Of a DNA stretch of 64,000 bases, positions 30,791 through 40,004 are shown piece by piece. The stretch is from contig JAWQUS010000004.1 of assembly GCA_036365455.1 (NCBI GenBank), positions 5,897,501-5,961,500 on the forward strand, given 5' to 3'. This stretch comes from Macrosoma leucophasiata (lineage: Eukaryota; Arthropoda; Insecta; Lepidoptera; Hedylidae). Under the pieces are notes generated by a model that saw only the letters and a program-made list of their open reading frames with translations, was not told the DNA's origin and did no database searches. Position 1 is the first letter of the stretch. Each line of letters opens with the position of its first letter. Position numbers and translations under genes: made by a program.

Positions 30791-30970
30791 TGGTGGTAGA
30801 GCCAAAAGTTCGAGGAAGTTCGTTACCACGCCTGAGGCCTACCTCAGGCGTGGTAACGCATCTGCATTTTGACCTTGATCTTTGTGTGTGTGTCTATAGG
30901 CTGCAGTCATCACTTAACATTGAAGTGAACTGCATGCTTGTTAGCCACTTTCATTTAATAAAAAAAAAAC
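30791..30970 (+). repeat. Rearranged family A copy with internal palindrome
   Basis: The 5' end TGGTGGTAGAGCC is joined to the 3' half (from GTGGTAACGCATCTGC) and an A tail. At the junction a perfect palindrome with 16-bp arms and a 4-nt centre spans 30822-30857 (GTTACCACGCCTGAGG and its complement). Confidence 0.75.
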
Positions 30971-31259
30971 AACTTAGGCCTCCAGCCAGGGTGGCGAAGT
31001 ATCTGTACTTAGTCTAAAAATAAATGCCCAACTACGTCGTGCACGTACGTATTTATCTATTAGGTATTTTAAATTAATGTGCGTGCGCATAAAAACGTAG
31101 TGTGACTAACAGTTCGCTACAATTTTTTTATGCATTCAGTTTTCGAGTCTAGACGTATTTTATCTAAGTTCATTGACCACTTTGAAGGGAAGTGGACAAG
31201 TATTAGTCGCTATTGAAGTGTTTTATAATCTTTGAGTTCTACGACTGAAAGTCTACTTA

Positions 31260-31394
31260 CGGCAAATACTCAAACATCACTTAAATCTAAGTCGGACTTA
31301 AAAGTCTTCTGTCTTTATAAAAAACGTTCAAACGATAGAGATAGCGCACATTTGAGCGTTGCTTAAAATTGAGTGACGTTTTAGTATTCGGCCA
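31260..31394. mobile_element. Family J MITE, copy 2, TTA-flanked
   Basis: Ends CGGCAAATACTCAAACATC and TTTTAGTATTCGGCCA. TTA is at 31257-31259 and 31395-31397. Confidence 0.7.
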
Positions 31395-31455
31395 TTAGAC
31401 GTGTATAATTCAAAATGGTTCCCATTTTTCCCTGGCAAAAAGCCTTTATGTATAA

Positions 31456-31529
31456 CTAGCGACCCACCCCGACTTCGCATGGGTAGCATGTATTATAGAT
31501 ATAAACCTTCCTCAGAAAACCTGGTAACT
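31456..31529 (-). mobile_element. Helitron 3'-end fragment
   Basis: On the minus strand it ends CCATGCGAAGTCGGGGTGGG then TCGCTAG. It is interrupted on the other side by a family A copy. Confidence 0.5.
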
Positions 31530-31590
31530 TTACTAGTGGTAGAGCTCTAGTGACGGAGCTCGCGAGCGTAGGCATCACCGCATTACCTAA
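31530..31590 (+). repeat. Family A 5' fragment
   Basis: ACTAGTGGTAGAGCTCTAGT through CACCGCATTACCTAA, then cut by the hairpin element. Confidence 0.7.
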
Positions 31591-31712
31591 TGCCGGCACT
31601 ACACGTCGACAGATGCATCTGCAGACGTCATCTGCGTATGCGCATTCACAGACGCTCAAATCACCTCCTCTACACGTCGGCGTATGCATCCGCCGACGTG
31701 TAGAGGTGATTC
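31591..31712. mobile_element. Hairpin MITE
   Basis: CTACACGTCGGCG (31670-31682) pairs perfectly with CGCCGACGTGTAG (31691-31703), and the pairing extends outward with one gap. The left part repeats related words (TACACGTCGACAGATGCATC). It is inserted in family A. Confidence 0.6.
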
Positions 31713-31769
31713 GGTAATTGACTGATTGAATCTAAATTATACGCTGTATAGGTATTACGAATGTTAAAT

Positions 31770-31831
31770 ATCGTTTTACTTGACACTGGCAATATGCGTA
31801 ATAGCGATGCCATTACAATGAAAAAAAAAAA
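31770..31831 (+). repeat. Short A-tailed motif, copy 1
   Basis: ATCGTTTTACTTGACACTGG, then CAATATGCGTAATAGCGATG, then an A-rich tail. Also at 39009 and 46428. Confidence 0.75.
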
Positions 31832-32257
31832 ATAGGTATAGGATATTTCTAGTTGAATACTGGATATGTATTTTTTATCGCATAACAGACACGCGTGACA
31901 ATCACACGGGATATAAAACAGTTTTTGTTCGTCGTATGAGACGAGACAAAAAAAAATTCTATTGTTTTTTTAAAACAAAACAGCTTCAAGCCAAGATTAA
32001 ATTACTCAAAATGAATGTGTAATGTGTGAAGAAACTTTATAGCCGTAAAGAATGCTGCCTCGCTATACCTATTCAAGTCATATTTTATTTTAATGTAATT
32101 GGTACACGGAGAATATTTTTAGTTTTTCACTAATTAAATGTCTAAATATTAGATTGGAGCGTGCAATTGCTAAGGTATTAACATAACTGTTACGAAAATT
32201 AAATTTATCTTAAACATGATGAATTTAGAAACCGCCTCTGTGGATGCTTACCAATGT
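31832..32257. other. No feature recognised
   Basis: AT-rich; no homology seen. Confidence 0.45.
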
Positions 32258-32474
32258 CAGAGAATGTAATAGTACTACGTATAGAATGGACACTTCGACG
32301 TCCCGCCCGATTTCCCCGCCTCACCCAACCTCCTCCCCTCTTATGGGAGACGTTTAGTATTCTCTACGTGCTACTCACACAGGTGCACGTGTAAATACAC
32401 ATCACTGATTGATGTCTGTGTAATAGAGACCAAATTAAGCGTTTGTATGGAATTTTGGCGGAGTGTCCGCGGTG
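32258..32474 (-). mobile_element. Family C MITE, full length
   Basis: Starts CAGAGAATGTAATAGTACTA and ends GGCGGAGTGTCCGCGGTG. Flanks show no clear duplication, so it is older. Confidence 0.75.
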
Positions 32475-32924
32475 CTTCCACCTCGTATGAATTACACAAT
32501 ACATTTTTAATTTTTCACAAATTGCTTAATCGGCCTTGAAATATGCTCAATGAAGGTGGTATATCTTGTATTACGTGGCACTAATTACCGTGTGTGTATG
32601 AATGCCTGTTGTACCTACGTACCATTGATTACTTTTCGGAGAAAAATAACTCAGAATTTATTCCATTCACTCAAAGAATTAAGCTCACTAACTTCGACCT
32701 AATCAGTCGCAAGCTATCAGCAATTTTGTTTAAATCTATAATCACTACATATTATAAATTCAAGTGCCCCCTGTTTTCTCTGTCTGTATGTATGCGCTAA
32801 TCTCGAAAAGTTGTTCCTGTTTGAAATGTTGGACCGCTGCGCGGCTTACCGATTTTACAATTTTATATCCAACCGCCTGTTATGTATAGTGTGTACAAAA
32901 ACATGCGGTTGCATGTTCCAGCGG
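32475..32924. other. No gene; possible Helitron trace
   Basis: About 32765-32890 has TTTCTCTGTCTGTATGTATG and CGCTAATCTCG, reminiscent of Helitron bodies, but no termini. Confidence 0.35.
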
Positions 32925-33112
32925 CTAACCGCTAGTGCGTTGGGGCGCTAACAATCACAGCCCCACACGTGGGTATCGTGGGTGCACACACACAACGCAT
33001 ACCCGTAACAAGTATCTGTAGGCCATGTAAATATTTTTTGGCCCGGGTACGGGAATCGAACCCGTGAGCCACGGTTCAAAAGCTCACACACCGCTGGACC
33101 AACGGCCTCATT
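32925..33112 (-). mobile_element. Family G tRNA-derived SINE
   Basis: On the minus strand the head reads GTTGGTCCAGCGGTGTGTGA (A box) and ACGGGTTCGATTCCCG (B box). The body is ATTTACATGGCCTACAGATA. A related head is at 54412. Confidence 0.75.
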
Positions 33113-33195
33113 GAATCCTTCAGGTCACCAGAAAAATAAGACAATAGATTTCTTATTGTTCTTGGACCCTATAGGGTCCATCTGCTGCTTCAGGT

Positions 33196-33655
33196 AATCT
33201 AATTAGGTTTGAAGGCAGAGGTAAATGCATGCGTTCAATCATACATGGAAACATCCATAATTCGCCGGTTACGTTTTTGGTCTATGTAAAAGGTGGCGAG
33301 CCATCTCCAGGCACGTCACCAAACTCCGAGGTACTGCGAAACTTCCACAAAATGGAAAAATCCCAATAGAACCAGAGATAAATTATAAGCCGTTATCTCT
33401 GATAGCCCCCGACCCGGGAATCGAACCCAGGACATCCCGTGTAGTAGATATTAGTGGCACACTGCGGACACTCCGTGTTTTTTACACGTGCACCTGTGTG
33501 CGTAGCACGAAGAAATACCAAACGTCGCCCATTAGAGGGGAGGAGGTTGGGTGATGCGGGGAAATCTGATGGGACGTCGAAGTGTCCATTTTATACATAG
33601 TATTATTACATATTCTCTGGTAGTGGCCTGCTACGACTAGGCTGCTGAGGCAGAT
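33196..33655 (-). mobile_element. Family T SINE interrupted by family C
   Basis: Body and B-box region at 33196-33450 (CGGGAATCGAACCCAGGA). The head resumes at 33620 (TAGTGGCCTGCTACGACTAG). The 3' tail is missing. Confidence 0.75.
33459..33619 (+). mobile_element. Family C MITE, internally deleted
   Basis: ACACTGCGGACACTCC to ATATTCTCTG. Flanked by TTAGTGGC and GTAGTGGC (8 bp, one mismatch). It sits inside the SINE, so C was active after T. Confidence 0.75.
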
Positions 33656-33914
33656 TAATTAATTACTACCTATGCGGTCTATATTTAAAATCCGATGACG
33701 TGAACCGGCGTTAACGCCATGTTACTAGACCTAAGCAAAAACAAGGAAAAACTATATTAACAAGATCATTCTGGGTAAACGAACTTTTAATACGTGAGAA
33801 TATATATTTCATAATAATATACATGGACTTGAATATACAAATTATGTTTTATGACACGATTATATAGCTTGCTCTTATTCATCAGGTATTTTGCTACTTT
33901 GACAAAGAATAGAA

Positions 33915-34245
33915 TAATGGCGACCCATTATACGTCCCACTGCTGGGCACGAGTCTCTCCCCTATTTGGAGAGAGGCCTGGAGCTTACTCCATCACGCTG
34001 CTCCAATGCGGGTTGGTGGAGATAGGGGTTAGTGGCCAACCCGCTGTCGAATGTTTTCAAACCACCCATAAGGCCTCCGACAAGGTTTAACGACTGCTAT
34101 CTATCTATAGCAACCGGGACCGACGGCTTAATTTGTCCTCCGAAGCACGGAAACGCGCATTTTAATTTACCACTAGCAGTCACCCATCACACACCCGACC
34201 GCGTCCGTAGCGATTACTGCTGGTACCTAAGTGGGACTTAACTTG
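33915..34245 (-). mobile_element. Family E SINE
   Basis: Tail side CCCATTATACGTCCCACTGC at the left; the 5S-like head in reverse at about 34165-34205 (GCAGTCACCCATCACACACC). The extreme 5' end is missing. Confidence 0.7.
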
Positions 34246-34559
34246 AAAATATATATATTAATTAAGAATGTGTAGCCGTCTATGACGAAACTTGGTGGTT
34301 CTAACGAAAGACCAGCGCTGGTTGTTTATCAACCAGCAGATGCTGAGTTAGGACCAATTTGTATTAATGTAATTTAATTCGATATCACTAAAAGTACTCA
34401 TCTTACTTCTTACGTTGGTACAAGAAAATGTTATTTCTTTCTTCTTTCAAAATACATACAGTACCTAGCAAGAAATATTTTACATTGAGCCTACGAAAGA
34501 GACATTCGGCTAGTTTTGACTTCGTAGAGCGTTATCACTGCTGCACCCTGCCTACGTAA

Positions 34560-35534
34560 TAGGGTTTTCGCATACCCGACATTTTTAATACCCGGGTATC
34601 GGGTATTATTTTTGCATATACCCGGATATACCCGGGTACCCGGGTATTTACAATGAATACAGAAAAAAGATACAATTTTCTGTATTCATTGTAAATACCC
34701 GGGTACCAAATTTTAGTAGATGGTAGAAAAAAAATTGTTATCCGCGGTCTTTTTGGAACTAGGCTTAAACTTTGTTCTGATTCAGGTTGAGAAAACGATG
34801 TCATGGCACTTCTTTTTCGGACGTAAAGTTCTGTATTTTCGATCTTTATTTTATGTAGGTACTTTATTTAAATGTTTTAATGAAACGTTTGTTGAAGAAC
34901 CTATAAGAGATAACATTTTGGCCATATTGCACACTGTACTGATTCCTTATTCTGTATTTTTTTAATATATTTCCGCACTCCAGATACAGATCTATCTATT
35001 TTGCCAACGAAAAGTAAACCATCGTTTAGTAAAATTTTATAGGTCCACTAGATTCATTTTTTTCTTTTGTTTTAATAACATCTAATTCAATTACTAAGCG
35101 TTCACTAAACAATATTAAAATTGTCAACAATAACAACCAACATTTTGTACACTTCTATGAAAATAATAGAAATTAGCGTATTTCAATACCTATGAAAATA
35201 AAACTTTCTAATCAAACTCCAACGAAACAAAAAAAAAACACAGCGACGTAAACAAGAACGTTATACATAACCAAATCTAACCTCACAGTTACTGGATTTT
35301 TCTAAAAAGCTCTACGCCTTCTACGCTTCTTTAGATTTTTTTTTGTGTATCACATTTGCTAATAAGTATTATTTTTTAGACCTTACTTTGTAGTAATTTG
35401 TCGAGAATATTGATGTATTCCCGAACCAAAATATGTGCCCGGGCACCCGGGTCTGGCAGTAAAAAATACCCGGGTGCAAAAAAGTTCAAATTCCCGGGTA
35501 TACCCGGGTCCGGGTACCCGGGTAGAAAACCCTA
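34560..35534. mobile_element. hAT-like element rich in CCCGGGTA
   Basis: 975 bp with 10-bp inverted ends TAGGGTTTTC / GAAAACCCTA and a perfect 8-bp duplication CTACGTAA (34552-34559, 35535-35542). Subterminal regions are packed with ACCCGGGTA-type words on both sides, a likely set of transposase-binding sites. I see no transposase ORF, so it is probably non-autonomous. Confidence 0.8.
34635..34707. repeat. Perfect 32-bp inverted repeat
   Basis: Arms 34635-34666 and 34676-34707 begin GGTACCCGGGTATTTACAAT; 9-nt loop. It lies within the left subterminal part of the hAT-like element. Confidence 0.85.
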
Positions 35535-35711
35535 CTACGTAAGCGTTGATAGTCCGGTATTGGTCAAAACTTTACCAAAATGGTTGACTAACGTCACATA
35601 GGCAGGGTGTGAAAGAGATGACAGTAGAGACACCCGAAATAAGCCGAGGTATCCTTACTGAGGTCGATATGAAATATTTGTTATTGGATACTATTCTTGC
35701 TGCAGTATTCA

Positions 35712-36102
35712 GATTTTAAATACATAAAATATATATACATATAATGAAACAGTAAAACCCGCGTGTCTGTACATTGTATATATTTACGAAAAACCAATTG
35801 GGGGCAATGTTAAAATAGTATTAGAACACTTTTCAATGATTTTAAAATTTTTTGTCTGTCTGTTTGTCTCTTTGTCCATGCAAATCTCCAAAGATACTGG
35901 ACGGATTCGAAATAAACTTTTTGTGGTGTATAGATACTAAGCCTGGCCAACATGTAGGCTACTTTTTACTGCGGGAAGATCACTCATTCCCACGGGAATC
36001 TCTACATTTAATTTCATTTTCCTATACAAGTAGTCCGTATCTATCAAACCTTAGACAAATTATTTCATTGTGAGGCAATACGAAGTTTGCCGGGTCAGCT
36101 AG
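35712..36102 (+). mobile_element. Non-autonomous Helitron
   Basis: The 5' region has AAACCCGCGTGTCTGTACAT, shared with the large Helitron at 61325. The 3' end is TTGCCGGGTCAGCTAG. The start is approximate. Confidence 0.7.
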
Positions 36103-36150
36103 TATTTAATATGCATTTTATCTACCTACTATTCGTTTGTTAACTATATG

Positions 36151-36355
36151 CTACTGGTTCTATTGAGATTTTTCGTTTTCTGAAAGTTTCCTATTACCTT
36201 GGCGTTTGGTATAGTGCACGGAGATGTCAATAGGCTCGCCACCTGTTACATGGGTAAAACGTAACCGGCGAATCGTACGTATTTGCATGTATGCTTGAAT
36301 GCATGCATTTACCTCTGTCTACCCCTTCGGGTATTACAGGCGGGAAGTTATGTTT
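36151..36355 (+). mobile_element. Family T SINE, head missing
   Basis: GGCTCGCCACCTGTTACATG and the 3' tail CCCCTTCGGGTATTACAGGC. Confidence 0.7.
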
Positions 36356-36740
36356 CTTATAAGAAGAAAAAAACGTTAACATTGATGACTCATTTCAAAT
36401 AATTCAAACGAATATGACCATGACCATTCGCCTTGTTACCACGTACGTCGTTTGTAAGGAAGGAAATAAAATTTTGAGTAAAATAAAACGATCCACATTA
36501 AAAGTGTACAATCATTATAATCCGTATAATTTTCTCATGCCTCTTATGCAATTATCACATAAATACGGGTTATTGACTTGAATCACGTTGTCAATGATTG
36601 TAAAAATTTCCTTATTTAAGATTCGAGTTAGTGTATAAATCGAAAAATGTCATTATGGACTGTCGCATCGGCACTTATGTACTTATGTGGGTTGTAGACC
36701 GAAAGCTAAGCTAACTTAGTTTAGCTGAAAGTAAAATCTT
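36356..36740. other. No feature recognised
   Basis: AT-rich; nothing recognised. Confidence 0.45.
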
Positions 36741-37028
36741 ACTGGTGGTAGAACTCCAGTGACGGAGTTCGCAGGCGTTGGCACCACCGCATTACCAAAT
36801 ATACTTACTTGCCGCTAAATGGTAGTGTTCAGCACTATCGTGTTCCGGTCAGGTGGTAATGTACGGCCCTGTAATTTCCGGCACAGAGGCATAACACCTT
36901 AGGCCTCAAAAGTGGTAACGCATCTCCATTTTGACCTCTGGTTCTGTGTGGGTGTCTATAGGCTGCAGTCGTCACTTAACATCAATGTGAACTGCATGCT
37001 TGTTTGTCACTTTTATTACATAAAAAAA
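36741..37028 (+). repeat. Family A repeat, full length
   Basis: ACTGGTGGTAGAACTCCAGT to TATTACATAAAAAAA. Confidence 0.85.
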
Positions 37029-37050
37029 ATCGCAGTGCGGTCTGTAAAAT

Positions 37051-37186
37051 GGTGAGATTCACAGACCGCACTACGACTTTACTTTGAGCAAAGTATGCTT
37101 AGAACTGTCAGAAATGTATGGGATTTGACAGTTCGAAGCGTACTTTGCTCGAAAGTAAAGTCGTAGTGCGGTCTGTGAATCTCACC
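37051..37186. mobile_element. Fold-back MITE with ~60-bp arms
   Basis: Left GGTGAGATTCACAGACCGCA is mirrored at 37167-37186. The arms extend inward with few mismatches to GAACTGTCA. The left flank (37032-37046) also repeats GCAGTGCGGTCTGT, which can pair with the left arm. Confidence 0.75.
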
Positions 37187-37486
37187 ATAAGAGTCTACGA
37201 GCTCAGCTAAGGCTAGTCGAACGGACAATGGCGGATACGGGTTTCTTGTAGGCTACGTTACTAATAACGAGTAACAACCGCGTAAACGTTTCCGATTCCA
37301 TTATACAGATTGAATATATTAAATCTAAATTATATCTATCTAGTGCGACTAAAAAACTAAGATCTAATGATTAGCAGGAAAAATCTGTGGATGCAAAGTT
37401 CAAGGATCACATCGGTGTTTGATTTCCAAGCGAACGTAAGACAGTTTTTGACGAGTTTTTTTTCTATGTACCGTTTCACCGGTCGC

Positions 37487-38028
37487 CATAGAGCAACACG
37501 GGCCACCGGCCGCGGCGGACCGGAGGGGAGTAGCCATAGGCAGCCTTTCCCCTCTGTCAAAGTACAAGACCAAATGTTCCCATGCATGTCGCCCAGATAT
37601 GTAAATGTGTGCCTGAAATTGTTTATGTATTTTGTTACAGTTAAGGTGTAAGTTTCATAGTAATAGACGATTTTTGTAGTGTAAGTGTGTGTCACACGTA
37701 TTCCCCCCGGCAAAAAATGACAGACTGTTTTGCATCGGTAATAAACGCTATGGCTACTCCTCTCTGGCACACCGTGGACACTCCGCCAAAATTCCATACA
37801 AACGCTTAATTTGGTCTCTATTACACAGATATCAATCAGTGACGTGTTTTTACACGTGCACCTGTGTGCGTAGCACTTAGAAAATACCAACCGTCGCCCA
37901 TAAGAGGGGAGGAGGTTGGATGATGCGGGGAAATCGGGCGGGACGCCGAAGTGTCCATTCTATACGTTGTATTATTACATATTCTCTGCCTCCGGTCCGC
38001 CGCGACCGGTGGGCCGAGTTGCTCTATG
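37487..38028 (+). mobile_element. Family D MITE, complete, with family C inside
   Basis: Left end CATAGAGCAACACGGGCCAC and right end GGGCCGAGTTGCTCTATG are the tips of ~52-bp inverted repeats. Flanked by CCGGTCGC and TCGGTCGC (8 bp, one mismatch), suggesting a hAT-type origin. Length without C is about 320 bp. Confidence 0.82.
37769..37988 (+). mobile_element. Family C MITE nested in D
   Basis: ACACCGTGGACACTCC to TTACATATTCTCTG, 220 bp, splitting the right inverted repeat of D. The duplicated D sequence on the left has C-to-T changes. Confidence 0.8.
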
Positions 38029-38136
38029 TCGGTCGCTAATCATGGTCAAATGCTGGTTTAGCTCAATATGAATGTTAAAACGTTATAACATTGTGAAATT
38101 CTATATCATTATCATTGACATATAATTTGATACGTA

Positions 38137-38369
38137 CAGTACCCAACAAGCAATATTGCACATCGAGATTAGGAAGGAGATTTTGGCTTATTTCTGATAA
38201 CCACCTTACCTATGTGACGTTTGTCGACCATTTTGATCAAATCTAGACCAATACCGGACTATCAGTGCTTACGAAGGCAGTGTGTAGCAGAGACAACGCT
38301 CCACGAAGTCGAAACTAGCCGATTGTCACTTTCATAGGCTCGATGTGCAATATTTCTTGCTGGGTACTG
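38137..38369. mobile_element. Family H MITE, TA-flanked
   Basis: Inverted ends CAGTACCCAACAAGCAATAT and ATATTTCTTGCTGGGTACTG, with TA on each side (38135-38136, 38370-38371). Fits Tc1/mariner-type. 233 bp. Confidence 0.78.
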
Positions 38370-38377
38370 TAACCTTA

Positions 38378-38519
38378 CCCCCTTACTCATAAACATACAT
38401 TAGATACGTTTTAGCTTTAGAATGCTTTGTCTTTGTCAGTAACATTGTCAAATGTATGTCAAAAAGAAAAAGGAGAGATTAGCAACACTTTAGTTATAAT
38501 ACGTTTATGAATAAGGGGG
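38378..38519. mobile_element. Family K MITE, TTA-flanked
   Basis: Ends CCCCCTTACTCATAAAC and GTTTATGAATAAGGGGG are inverted. TTA at 38375-38377 and 38520-38522 fits PIF/Harbinger. 142 bp. Confidence 0.78.
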
Positions 38520-39008
38520 TTAATGTTATACTAGCTTTTACGCTAAGGCGGCCAACCGTCCCGGATTCTGCGGGACCGTCCCGTAATGCTGGATGTAATC
38601 CCGCTTTATAAGAATTAATAAAATAGTCTCGCAAAACGTTGGATGCGTTCCGCATGTCCCACATTCGATGCATTGACGTACCATGCCCATTTTTTTCAAG
38701 CTACTACATAACCAAACACACAGTGTGACATACACATAAAACATACACTACACTACACCCACACACGCCTGAAAACAACAGCGGAGCATCTACTTATATC
38801 AACAAGCATTGTGTGAATTCAATTTGAAAATTGTTTGCGTGTGATCGATTTGTTCCATTTTGAATTCTTTAAAAAAGTGTTACTCTAGGCTCTAAACTAT
38901 TTTAAAAACGAATGACTTCAGTATGTAACTTTTGTGTTTGTATGTAATTTTGGTACGTATACTCACAAAACTTCATACTTGTCATTCACCATACCCTATC
39001 TATATAAC
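38520..39008. other. No gene; GTCCCG-rich patch
   Basis: 38555-38625 repeats GTCCCG/CGGGAC words (ACCGTCCCGGATTCTGCGGG). It may be a repeat remnant, not identified. Confidence 0.4.
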
Positions 39009-39071
39009 ATCGTTTTACTTGACGCTAGCAATATGCGTAATAGCGATGCAATAATTAAATTAAAAAAAAAG
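39009..39071 (+). repeat. Short A-tailed motif, copy 2
   Basis: ATCGTTTTACTTGACGCTAG, then CAATATGCGTAATAGCGATG, then an A-rich tail. Confidence 0.75.
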
Positions 39072-39159
39072 ATAAGACGAGAAATGTCAAATGGTGACTC
39101 TAATACTTACAAATTAAAAAATACTATTCAATACGTCTAAATATATAAGGGATCATTCA

Positions 39160-39234
39160 ATCACAATTTTGAAGTATTAAGGTTTGTTGATAATACTTCA
39201 AAATTGTGATAATTTTGAAGTATTATCAACAAAC
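39160..39234. repeat. Two overlapping perfect palindromes
   Basis: IR 1: 20-bp arms 39160-39179 and 39191-39210. IR 2: 24-bp arms 39182-39205 and 39211-39234 with loop GTGAT. The shared arm contains AATACTTCAAAATT. The structures are mutually exclusive. Confidence 0.88.
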
Positions 39235-39726
39235 GTGATCAGTTCATTCAGGAATAACTTTGTATTTTAGCACGGCTTCCATGCTTTAATTATTCTTTCT
39301 TTCTTTTGATTGATGGCAATTACCAACTTTAAGGGTAATTCTGCCAAAGTCTGGTGATAGAAGAGTTCCTGGAGTCCTTCTGTTATTCTGTTGTCAAATT
39401 GTTAATTACCGTCAATCATGACGTCAGCCGTCATTGGCCGTCATTTGTCTACGAGTCAACGTTCGGATAAAGTAATAAAATTGTAATCGGTAACTTTTTT
39501 CTATGTGAATAGAGTTCCAATTTAACTCTTTGGGTACAGAACCCTAAAAAACCATGCGCGCAACATTCAGAAACGTGTCAGAAAATAAATTTAAAATACT
39601 TTATATATCTGGTGTCCAGTTTGAGATCTAACGGGAAATGTAATCGGATTAGGGTTCAATGAAATCTTGTTTGTCAAGGACGCAAAACGCAACCGCAAAG
39701 CATTCACGCTTTTTCTTGATAGGGGT
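39235..39726. other. No feature recognised
   Basis: AT-rich. TACAGAACCCTAAAAAACC near 39536 resembles the end of the GGTTCCGTA repeat family. Confidence 0.4.
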
Positions 39727-39988
39727 GGGCAGGAGCTCGAGGGCGTAGGTACTACCGCATTACGAAATCTATCCGCCGCTAAATGGTAGTGTTCAGCACT
39801 ATCGTGTTCCGGTTAGATGGTAATGTACTTAATGGTTATAACTATCACAGAGACATAACCACTTAGGTCTAAGGGGTGGCAATGCATCTGCATTTGACGT
39901 CTTGTTTTTGTGTACATATCTATAGGCTGCAGTCATCACTTAACATCTATGTAAGCTGCATGCTCGTTTGCCAGCTTCCTTGCATAAA
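39727..39988 (+). repeat. Family A, older subfamily
   Basis: AGGAGCTCGAGGGCGTAGGT to CTTCCTTGCATAAAAA, diverged. Confidence 0.72.
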
Positions 39989-40004
39989 AATCCGGTTAAG
40001 TGCG

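Larger units (their letters stand above)
34459..35693. mobile_element. Family H MITE split by a hAT-like insertion
   Basis: Outer parts 34459-34559 and 35543-35693 match the intact H copy at 38137-38369 (ends CAGTACC..., GGATACTA). The middle is the element at 34560-35534. Confidence 0.75.

Noticed and set aside
37357..37890. 177-codon minus-strand ORF
   Set aside because: It spans the boundary of MITEs D and C and is an accident of their inverted repeats.
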